Part shown: positions 57,559-64,000 of the stretch, in pieces
Numbering within the stretch: the first letter of the stretch is position 1
Layout of the letters: each line of letters begins with the position of its first letter
Assembly (NCBI GenBank): GCA_000622025.1
Contig: JHWU01000007.1
Location: 17,049 to 81,048 of the forward strand
Reading direction: 5' to 3'
Length of the DNA stretch: 64,000 nucleotides
Source of the DNA: Lachnospiraceae bacterium AD3010
GTDB taxonomy: Bacteria > Bacillota > Clostridia > Lachnospirales > Lachnospiraceae
Notes under the pieces: generated by a model
Database searches by the model: none
The model's input: the letters and a program-made list of their open reading frames with translations, nothing else
What the model was told of the DNA's origin: nothing
Program-made: the position numbers and the translations under genes

Positions 57559-59707
57559 TCACCGTCATTTTGTATTTTTTATTGAGGTAGCTGTAGCACA
57601 CCCTGAAATCACTCTTTTCAGGGGATGTAAGATAGAGGACGTTATCCTCTATCCGGGCGTTTCCCGCCTTATCCCGTAATAATGTCAGTTTTCCGCTGTC
57701 GATCGTGGTCCCGAAAAGCTGCGCGGCATTTAGTGACACGCTCTTTCCTCCGGATGACCCGATGAGCTCTCGCACTTTGTCTTTCTGCGGCTTTGGTTTA
57801 TCAACCGTGAAGGCCACAGAGTACTGCTTTCCTCCCGCCAGATTAAAGGTCACGGTTCCGGAGCTTTTAAGCTTTATTGAATAGGAGCCGCTTTTACGGT
57901 CCTTCTTTACTTTTGCGACTTTTTTGTCACAGACTATGCTCTCGATTTCTTCCTTTACGGTTATTTTTGATCCCTTTATACAGGTGGCTTTAAGGCTCTC
58001 CACCCCTGATCCCTCCACATTTGCAAAGCTTATAAATAAGCCCTTTGTACTTCCGAGGAAGGTGTCCAGAGGGAGTGTGTCCGAAGAAGAGCCGTATGTC
58101 TGTCCGCTTACGGCACTCACCTTCCTTACCCCGTTCTCCGAAGGAGTTTTCGGCTCAGGCTCTGCTCCGGTTTCAATATTCTTCAGCACAAAGCCATAAT
58201 TTTCCTTAGAGATCGGGAGTATCGCTTTTTCCATATTTTCAAGCCAGGTTGTTCCGGCTCTTCTCCTTACCGTCAGGGGATTTAAGATAATGGAATACAT
58301 GGATCTTACATTAAGCTCCCCTTCACTGTCGGAGAGTGACCCGGTATCGGATATTACATAAGCCATCTCATTATCGGTTCCCACATACATCATGGCATGT
58401 CCCGGGAAATAAAAAAGTGTCCCTGCCGGCATCCTTTTCATGGCGGCAAGCTTCTCCTCATCACTCATTCCGGCAAGATCAAAGGCTCTCCCTTCTACCG
58501 ATCTCTGCCAGGTGGTATTTCTCGGTAAGCTTAAGCCGAAGCACTTATAGATATTCCTTGTATACAGTGAGCAGTCCATGGAATCAAGCATTCCGCCCCA
58601 TCCGTAGCGGTCGCCCAGATTATTGAAGGCTACTCTCAGGATCTCCTCTTCAGTCATCTCGAGATAACCGGTACTCACTTCATAATGCTGGGAGATCAGT
58701 GCGCATTTTTTCTCGTATTTCCCTTCACTGTTCCTGGTTGGCAGGTAGACCACGTAATTATTCCAGGTTCCCCTTTCACCTACAGATGATGGGATCTCAT
58801 CATCCGGCACAAGCTTAAGAATAGTGGCAAAGGTAAGCTTTACCTCCGATAAGTACTCTGTATAATAAGAAGGCTCCAGAGTGATGGCATTCTGTGTAAC
58901 AACAATAAAGTCCTTTCTTTCAGGATCTGTTTTCCAGGCATCGGTCCATTCCTCCTTACTGGCGCAGACAGCAAGATCCTCCGCAAGAACCCAGCCTGTA
59001 CAGTTATCGGAATAGCCCCAGTAAAAGAGATCTCCGTCAACCTCGGCTTTCTGCCTGATAATAAAGGGCTCATTAATATTAAGAGCAGAGTTCACATTTT
59101 CATTATCCCCGTCAGTAGCGGAATAACCGATATAACTCTTTACAGGGATATTAAGTATGGTAGTTCTCTTAACGGCAACAGCATACTGGTTATCCTTTGT
59201 CTGTCCGCTGTAAGCTGTGTCATGTATAGCCCGCCCGATAGCCGCATAATACTGATCCTTATCCTTATCCTTGATTTCCACTTTATCGACATATATTGCT
59301 TTTTTATCCGGTGCCTTTGTATTTTCCAGTGAATCCCTGAGCTTCTCAGGATCATAGCTTTCAGGGAGATTCTCTATATCGTTAAGATATGTGCCCTCCG
59401 AAGAAAGCATTTCCTTATTAAGCTCTTCTATTTCAGCTCCAGAGATAAGGGGTTCTTTTGGGTCTAAGAGGGCACCCTTGTTTTTATCAAGCCAGTACCC
59501 GCTTTTACACATTTCCTCCGTTACGCCCGTAGCCGCCGGTATTGATGCCGGTTGTGCGCTTTCTTCATTATTGTCTTCTTCAGAGCTTATTTCCGCGCTG
59601 AAATAGAACGGCTCCTCATCAGCATAGATAATAACACTGTTTGCAGCCATAACTGTCAGGATCAGGCTGAAGGCAAATATACCCATTATTCCCGTTTTTC
59701 GTTTCAT
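57551..59707 (-). CDS. SH3-NlpC/P60 secreted hydrolase-like protein
   Basis: The 718-residue protein has a signal peptide (1-29, ending IIYA). SH3-like wall-binding modules (TTILNIPVKSYIGYSATD, then FYWGYSDNCTGWVLAEDLAV) precede the catalytic domain. The NlpC/P60 domain spans about 355-480, with Cys379 (DSMDCSLYTR) and His437 (FPGHAMMYVG). A C-terminal beta region (about 530-718) follows. It likely cuts stem peptides in the cell wall. The gene lies 2 bases from the fructosamine kinase stop, so they are probably co-transcribed. Confidence 0.88.
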   Translation of the reverse strand: MKRKTGIMGIFAFSLILTVMAANSVIIYADEEPFYFSAEISSEEDNNEESAQPASIPAATGVTEEMCKSGYWLDKNKGALLDPKEPLISGAEIEELNKEMLSSEGTYLNDIENLPESYDPEKLRDSLENTKAPDKKAIYVDKVEIKDKDKDQYYAAIGRAIHDTAYSGQTKDNQYAVAVKRTTILNIPVKSYIGYSATDGDNENVNSALNINEPFIIRQKAEVDGDLFYWGYSDNCTGWVLAEDLAVCASKEEWTDAWKTDPERKDFIVVTQNAITLEPSYYTEYLSEVKLTFATILKLVPDDEIPSSVGERGTWNNYVVYLPTRNSEGKYEKKCALISQHYEVSTGYLEMTEEEILRVAFNNLGDRYGWGGMLDSMDCSLYTRNIYKCFGLSLPRNTTWQRSVEGRAFDLAGMSDEEKLAAMKRMPAGTLFYFPGHAMMYVGTDNEMAYVISDTGSLSDSEGELNVRSMYSIILNPLTVRRRAGTTWLENMEKAILPISKENYGFVLKNIETGAEPEPKTPSENGVRKVSAVSGQTYGSSSDTLPLDTFLGSTKGLFISFANVEGSGVESLKATCIKGSKITVKEEIESIVCDKKVAKVKKDRKSGSYSIKLKSSGTVTFNLAGGKQYSVAFTVDKPKPQKDKVRELIGSSGGKSVSLNAAQLFGTTIDSGKLTLLRDKAGNARIEDNVLYLTSPEKSDFRVCYSYLNKKYKMTVKS

Positions 59708-59709
59708 GT

Positions 59710-60606
59710 TTACTCCGTTTCGTATCTTCTTATGATTGCCTGTACAGATTGGAGATATGAGCCTCCGAACAAATTCAGGTGATTCAGTAAATGGTAGAGA
59801 TTATAGAGATCCCGGCGGTCGTTATATCCGGGAACAGCATATTTATAAGCTTTCCAGTATGAACTGTAAAATGACATATCGTAGCCTCCGAAGAGCTCGG
59901 TCATGGCGATATCCGCCTCATTGCAGCCGACATACACCGCAGGGTCGATAAGTACAGCGTCTCCGTCACTTCCGCACATATAGTTTCCGCCCCAGAGGTC
60001 ACCGTGCAGAAGCGAAGGCTTTTCCGGCTCATAGAGATATCTGTCCAGCCTGTCAAGAAATCTAAGCTGTCTTTTCCTATCAGCCTCATCAAAATAACGG
60101 GAGGCTCTTTCAAGCTGGGGCTCCAGCCGGCACTCCCTGAAAAAATCTATCCACCTGTCCTTCGGCGTATTCTTCTGAAAACCCGCGCCTATATAATTGT
60201 CCTTATAGAAGCCGTATCTCCCGCCCTGAACAAAGCTTTCAGTGTCTGCCATATGGAGGGCTGCCAGGTTACGGCCGAAGTCTTCAAAGAAGCTTCTTTT
60301 CCTCGCTCCGCTCTTTACCGCCTCCATCAGGAGAAATGCCGAATCACCGTCTGTTCCGACAGCCTTTACCTCAGGAGTTTTTAAGGCCCCTGCTTCCTTG
60401 AGCGCAGCAAGTCCCAGCACCTCTGCCCTGAAGAAATCCAGGTTTTTCCGGCTGTTTGCCTTCATAAAAATCAGAGATCCGTCAGACAGTTTTAACATAT
60501 ACGCCCTGTTAATATCTCCTCCGGAAACCGGGTGTCTTTCTTCAACCTCCGCACCCTCGCCGCCTATGGCTTTTATGGCATCTTCAATAGAGTTGTATTC
60601 AATCAT
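59710..60606 (-). CDS. fructosamine/ketosamine kinase family protein
   Basis: The 298-residue protein belongs to the fructosamine-3-kinase family, which phosphorylates sugar adducts on proteins or amino acids. The kinase core reads LLHGDLWGGNYMCGSDGDAVLIDPAVYVGCNEADIAMTELFGG, with the catalytic loop HGDLWGGN and metal DPAVYVG. The N-terminal lobe begins EERHPVSGGDINRAYML. Length is normal. It is in an apparent operon with two membrane proteins upstream and the NlpC gene downstream, which gives no clear pathway link. Confidence 0.92.
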   Translation of the reverse strand: MIEYNSIEDAIKAIGGEGAEVEERHPVSGGDINRAYMLKLSDGSLIFMKANSRKNLDFFRAEVLGLAALKEAGALKTPEVKAVGTDGDSAFLLMEAVKSGARKRSFFEDFGRNLAALHMADTESFVQGGRYGFYKDNYIGAGFQKNTPKDRWIDFFRECRLEPQLERASRYFDEADRKRQLRFLDRLDRYLYEPEKPSLLHGDLWGGNYMCGSDGDAVLIDPAVYVGCNEADIAMTELFGGYDMSFYSSYWKAYKYAVPGYNDRRDLYNLYHLLNHLNLFGGSYLQSVQAIIRRYETE

Positions 60607-60616
60607 ATCAAAAACC

Positions 60617-60931
60617 TCAAGTTTTTTTATTTATCCTGGATAGTATGATCGAAATAACCAGATCAATAGGGATATAGGCGACAGCTCCTAGTATTCCGAA
60701 CAATACAGCATAGCGAAAATTAAACCATCTGTTCTGTACGTCTGCAGCCTGCAGTATCTGCGGGGCGTTGATGTCACTTATTACCAGATAGCTTGCTTCC
60801 TGACCTGTTCCAAATAAGCTTCCCACGGCAGCAACAGCCAGAACAAAAATCAGAAAAACAGCATTCCGTTCCGGATTTAATAGCGAAGAATTATTATGCT
60901 TTATACTTTTTCTTGTAGTTGTTTTTGACAT
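60617..60931 (-). CDS. small two-span membrane protein
   Basis: I do not recognise the family. The 104-residue protein has a charged N-terminus (TTTRKSIKHNNSS), a first membrane span (VFLIFVLAVAAVGSLFG) and a second one (FRYAVLFGILGAVAYIPIDLVISII). The segment between them, about 30 residues, would be outside. It starts one base from the end of the large membrane protein gene, which suggests they work together, perhaps in lipid-linked sugar metabolism. That role is inference from context. Confidence 0.7.
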   Translation of the reverse strand: MSKTTTRKSIKHNNSSLLNPERNAVFLIFVLAVAAVGSLFGTGQEASYLVISDINAPQILQAADVQNRWFNFRYAVLFGILGAVAYIPIDLVISIILSRINKKT

Positions 60932-62539
60932 TTATCTTACCCACCTGTATGTATTAAAACCATTATGTTTACACAGTAATTCCGCTCCCTCGTAAGGAAA
61001 ATCAATATCCTCAGGGAGGTATACCATTACTTCTTTACTTGGTGTTACTCTTCCGGAAAGTGATTCCTCACACAAAGCCTCGTCCAAAGACATCAGGTCA
61101 AGAGTGACCCATTTTAATTCATCATACTGAGCCACAGCGAAATACTGATCATATAAAAGATTATTCATCACTCCCCTTTTTTTCAGGATCAGAAGGCAAT
61201 CATCCTCCGCATGATCTTTTGCTGTCTGCATCCATACACAATACTCTTTATAGCTTTTATTATTGTCAGAAATGGTTTTTATTACAGGAAAAGGGTTTAT
61301 CATTATGATAATAATAGCTGCTGCGATCACAGCATCGGCTTTCCCTTCGATCAAATTCAGCTTTCCCACAATAAATAGCACGAATGATGATAAAATCAAC
61401 GCAAATGGTAAATACACGGGAGAAAGATAGTTTGGATGATTCCCTGACATTTTCAAAACCACTATGCTGTATATCAGACTTGAAGCAGTAACAGAAATCA
61501 TAAAAGGGAGATTATTTGTTTCCAGCTTAAGCAGACCAGATTTATTCTTGCTGTTTATTATTAATGCAGGAATAAACATAAGTGCGAGTATTATTAACAC
61601 ATATATGATTCTGGAATTCAAAAGCTGCTGATTCAAAAATCCCACAAAGCTTTGTATACTTTCCAAAGTAATCTCTCTGGAATGGATATTTTCAATATTG
61701 TTATCATTGAGAAGTACATGACGGATCGACCACGGATATATTACAAAAGACAGTAATACTGCGATTAATCCTGTTTCAATATACTTCCTAATGTTTAAAA
61801 CCTTACGTTCCCTCAGCATAAACAGAATAAGAAAAACCGAAAACAGTCCGCAGTACAGATAAAAGGAATAGTGAGTCAGACATCCGGCAAGTACAGTAAA
61901 GAATAATCCGAAACAGTCTGTTCTCTTAATAGTTTCTTCCTGATAGAATACAATACTGAAGTACAAAAACAGTACAATAAGAAAATCCATCATCATGTAC
62001 ATACGCGCAAAAGAAACTATATTCTGAAATGAACAGAGAAACATGCTGCAACAAATTGGCACCAGAGCTTTTAGCCTGCTTCCCCACAGCTTTTCCGCAA
62101 GCAGTATGAACGCCACATCCGTTCCTATAAGAAAGAGAAAATTAAGGATCAAGGAATACATTGGAGAAAAAGAACCTGCAAAAATTGAGCAGATCATATT
62201 CACCAGCATATAATGCCCAAAAGGATGATAATCCCTTCTCTGATGATAATATACCTGAGAGAAATTAAAACGATTATCAGGCTCCACAATGAATGACTGC
62301 CTGAGAAAATTGTCATCAAACCATCCATTTTCACCCGGAAGCTGTCCTATGGTCATTCCGAAAAACTGATAGCTGTACGGATTATTTGCCAGCGTATAAG
62401 CGAAAGTGGAATCACCTCTAATTTCTATATGATTCAAATAATACAGAGCACCTCCAAGCTGAAGGCAAAGAACGGCTGCAAATAAAGCTGTAATAAGCTT
62501 TTTCCATAACGGCAGCTCCTTTAGATTGCGAAAAATCAT
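60932..62539 (-). CDS. GT-C-like multi-span membrane protein
   Basis: The 535-residue protein has about 11 membrane spans and a large first external loop (about 30-110: HIEIRGDSTFAYTLANNPYSYQF, NFSQVYYHQRRDYHPFGHYMLV). The plan matches GT39/ArnT-like glycosyltransferases that use lipid-linked sugars. No catalytic pair can be assigned with confidence. It ends in a soluble tail (KEVMVYLPEDIDFPYEGAELL). It is first in the operon with the small membrane protein and fructosamine kinase. Confidence 0.7.
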   Translation of the reverse strand: MIFRNLKELPLWKKLITALFAAVLCLQLGGALYYLNHIEIRGDSTFAYTLANNPYSYQFFGMTIGQLPGENGWFDDNFLRQSFIVEPDNRFNFSQVYYHQRRDYHPFGHYMLVNMICSIFAGSFSPMYSLILNFLFLIGTDVAFILLAEKLWGSRLKALVPICCSMFLCSFQNIVSFARMYMMMDFLIVLFLYFSIVFYQEETIKRTDCFGLFFTVLAGCLTHYSFYLYCGLFSVFLILFMLRERKVLNIRKYIETGLIAVLLSFVIYPWSIRHVLLNDNNIENIHSREITLESIQSFVGFLNQQLLNSRIIYVLIILALMFIPALIINSKNKSGLLKLETNNLPFMISVTASSLIYSIVVLKMSGNHPNYLSPVYLPFALILSSFVLFIVGKLNLIEGKADAVIAAAIIIIMINPFPVIKTISDNNKSYKEYCVWMQTAKDHAEDDCLLILKKRGVMNNLLYDQYFAVAQYDELKWVTLDLMSLDEALCEESLSGRVTPSKEVMVYLPEDIDFPYEGAELLCKHNGFNTYRWVR

Positions 62540-62589
62540 TATTAAATCCCCAACTATTTCTGTAAAACTACGTCATTTCTAGTTATAAC

Positions 62590-62625
62590 GTATCTATTCC
62601 GAACCCTTGAATTCTGAATAGATAC
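62590..62625. repeat. perfect inverted repeat 3' of GNAT gene
   Basis: GTATCTATTC (62590-62599) and GAATAGATAC (62616-62625) form a perfect 10-bp stem around a 16-base loop. It begins 2 bases past the stop of the acetyltransferase gene. With no U-run, its role as a terminator is uncertain. Confidence 0.6.
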
Positions 62626-62627
62626 AA

Positions 62628-63101
62628 CTACAATATCTTCTCCATACAAATCTTCTGGGGAACCAGCCCCATCCTTTCGTAAAACTTCATTGCAGAAGGA
62701 TTGCAGCTCCATACATTCAAGGTAATATTGTAAAAGCCCTGCTCCGAAGCATAGTTTAAGACTGCATCATAAAGAGTCTTCCCAACCCTCTGCTTCCTCA
62801 AATTCTCATCAACACAGATATCGTCGATATAAAGTGTTTTAATATCAGTCAAGACATTATCTTCCTTAAACTGCCGGTGTATGCAGAAGGCATGCCCAAG
62901 CACGTGATCCTTTTCATCCGTACACACAAAGACCGGAGTCTCCGGGTCACTTATGATATCCTTTAATTCTTCCTCATTGTATTTGGTAGTGGGACCCTTA
63001 AAAATATCAGGTCTCCCCTCATGGTGTACCATATCCACCTGCAAAAGAAGCTTCAATATATCGGGGATATCCTTAACTTCTGCTCTCCTGACACTGTTCA
63101 A
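62628..63101 (-). CDS. GNAT family N-acetyltransferase
   Basis: The 157-residue protein is a GNAT acetyltransferase. It has the N-terminal RRAEVKDIPDILKLLLQVD and the acetyl-CoA motif A DDICVDENLRKQRVGKTLYDAVLNYA (loop R-K-Q-R-V-G-K). Motif B follows in ITLNVWSCNPSAMKFYERMGL. The substrate cannot be read. It is a separate unit, with a hairpin at its end and 370 bases of non-coding DNA on the upstream side. Confidence 0.9.
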   Translation of the reverse strand: MNSVRRAEVKDIPDILKLLLQVDMVHHEGRPDIFKGPTTKYNEEELKDIISDPETPVFVCTDEKDHVLGHAFCIHRQFKEDNVLTDIKTLYIDDICVDENLRKQRVGKTLYDAVLNYASEQGFYNITLNVWSCNPSAMKFYERMGLVPQKICMEKIL

Positions 63102-63203
63102 ATTCTATTCTCCTTAAACATATTTCCCGAAATCACCAATCCTATCAAAAAAAGATGATTTCAGTATTTCCCCGACAACCGATTCTACTGCATTTTAATG
63201 CCA

Positions 63204-63402
63204 GGGGACGGCGGGGGATGCATATCCAACGCCAACCCCTTAACAGGAACTGCCAGACGAGATATGACGCCTAATGAGGCTTGGCACGCGGAGTATAAAC
63301 AACTCCTTCGTGAATGCTCCGCGTGCTTAGCCTCATTTGGCGGAGAGCTCGGCGTAGGCAGGTTCCCCGGGGTTGGCGTGGATGTGCGCCCCCGCCGTCC
63401 CC
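63204..63402. other. 199-bp giant imperfect hairpin element
   Basis: The left arm (63204-63293) and right arm (63317-63402) pair over almost their full length around a 23-base loop. The outermost blocks are GGGGACGGCGGGGG and CCCCCGCCGTCCCC. Further in are CGCCAACCCC/GGGGTTGGCG, GGAACTGCC/GGCAGGTTCC and GAGGCTTGGCACGCGGAG/CTCCGCGTGCTTAGCCTC. A plus-strand ORF of 85 codons crosses it but follows the symmetry of the DNA and is not credible as a gene. It may be a MITE or a structured RNA. The adjacent 63403-63473 holds nothing else. Confidence 0.7.
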
Positions 63403-63473
63403 GTCAGTCAAACTCACAAACGCTTCGCTTTTTGCTCGTTATAAAAACCATCTAAATTGCCCGCAATATGATC

Positions 63474-64000
63474 TCAATTCACTTTAAAATCCACGCTGCC
63501 CTTGTAGTTATGCTGTCCGTTCACGGTGACGGTGCCGTCATCATTTATAAGGGTGGTATAATCGCCCTTCTTTTCAGCGTTATTCTTTTTACAGGGCTTC
63601 ATAAGTATCCAGTTGGACTTCTCTTCTCCGCCGCCAAGGTACTTATAGTGCAGCGCGATCTTCTTGAATACTGCGGTCTTCTTTCCCTTCTTTTCAACGA
63701 TCTTAAGACCCTCATAGTTTTCTGAGGTAAAGCCCGAAATATCCGCGGGTTCAATAGTGAAATAAAAATTAGTGTCCTTAAAGGCCTTATTCTTGAATTT
63801 CTTATTGACCTTTTTTAATGCCTTTTTCTTTGCAGCGTCAAGTCCCGTAGCAGAAATCTGGAATGTGAGGCAGGGTGCTTTTTTCCCGGAAATGTCCTGA
63901 GCCTTCGTATTATTCTTAAACTTTGCCTTAACGGGTTTATAGATATCCTTAATCTCTTCCCCGGTCTCCGAATCTGTTGCGATAAGCTTAAGCTCAATAT
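63474..64000 (-). CDS. C-terminal part of a surface protein (cut by window edge)
   Basis: The visible 175 residues are the C-terminus; the start lies beyond the right edge. The segment is Lys-rich and beta-prone, with AKKKALKKVNKKFKNKAF, TNFYFTIEPADISGF, GLKIVEKKGKKTAVFKKIALHYKYLGGG and, at the end, NGQHNYKGSVDFKVN. It resembles in style the C-terminal regions of the subtilases and the NlpC protein in this window, so I infer an extracellular protein. The catalytic or binding part is not visible. Confidence 0.6.
   Translation of the reverse strand, partial: IELKLIATDSETGEEIKDIYKPVKAKFKNNTKAQDISGKKAPCLTFQISATGLDAAKKKALKKVNKKFKNKAFKDTNFYFTIEPADISGFTSENYEGLKIVEKKGKKTAVFKKIALHYKYLGGGEEKSNWILMKPCKKNNAEKKGDYTTLINDDGTVTVNGQHNYKGSVDFKVN

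Noticed and set aside
63198..63455. 85-codon plus-strand ORF across the giant hairpin
   Set aside because: Its codons follow the palindromic DNA, it has no ribosome site, and its product is Pro/Arg-rich with no fold.

Overview
The window looks like a chromosomal stretch from a motile, anaerobic, low-to-mid GC Firmicute, most likely a Lachnospiraceae (class Clostridia). This is inferred from gene order and content. The Firmicutes blocks rplU-prp-rpmA-obg and rpmF-plsX-acpP-rnc-smc-ftsY-ylxM-ffh-rpsP-khpA-rimM-trmD are present, L27 carries the Firmicutes N-terminal extension, there is a single-chain pyruvate:ferredoxin oxidoreductase, and the promoters are clear sigma-A type with one sigma-28 type. 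55 protein genes are supported (one is cut by the right edge). All but three lie on the minus strand, which suggests one co-oriented replichore arm. I saw no rRNA, tRNA, CRISPR array, prophage or transposase gene.

Layout, left to right (most genes are transcribed right to left). 0-4.4 kb: ribosome and NAD housekeeping genes (rsfS, yqeK, nadD, obg, rpmA, prp, rplU). 4.4-8 kb: pta, a previously uncalled 57-residue ORF, and a secreted subtilase. 8-19.8 kb: the tRNA modification / signal recognition / chromosome and lipid block from trmD back to rpmF, with ilvA inserted between ftsY and ylxM. 19.9-27.8 kb: sugar uptake, with enzyme I, HPr, a sucrose/trehalose-type IIBCA permease, an HAD phosphatase, a LacI regulator and an amylosucrase-type GH13 enzyme. 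The IIBCA and GH13 promoters carry matching LacI-type operators. 28-34 kb: a FliD-like flagellar protein behind a sigma-28 promoter, a 0.9 kb repeat-filled gap, a cell-wall amidase, a DUF3048 protein and an Ala/Lys/Asp-rich secreted helical protein. 34-44 kb: nifJ, a PH-domain protein, a glycosyltransferase and a 1585-residue GGDEF/EAL/PAS protein. 44-50.5 kb: a DUF975 membrane protein, a papain-like secreted protease, a double-glycine-leader zinc-ribbon protein with its own ECF sigma factor, yigZ, an orphan ferredoxin and a second DUF3048 lipoprotein. 50.5-53.4 kb: purA and purB. 53.5-54.5 kb: a plus-strand two-gene cassette with toxin-antitoxin-like organisation. 54.5-64 kb: surface proteins (a second subtilase, an SH3-NlpC/P60 protein), fructosamine kinase, a GT-C type membrane protein, a GNAT acetyltransferase, a 199-bp giant hairpin and a cut surface protein.

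The intergenic DNA is unusually rich in repeats. A short dyad with arms like GATCCTTCGC and GCTCAGGATGAC recurs at about ten loci, nearly always just 3' of a minus-strand gene and sometimes supplying its stop codon. A composite two-hairpin element occurs twice, with paired base changes that keep the stems. Two near-palindromic 200-230 bp elements have no coding content and look like MITEs or large structured RNAs. Candidates for undescribed biology are these structured elements, the Phd-like/NWNG two-gene cassette, the ECF-sigma plus GG-leader zinc-ribbon pair, and the sigma-28-driven free-standing FliD-like protein.
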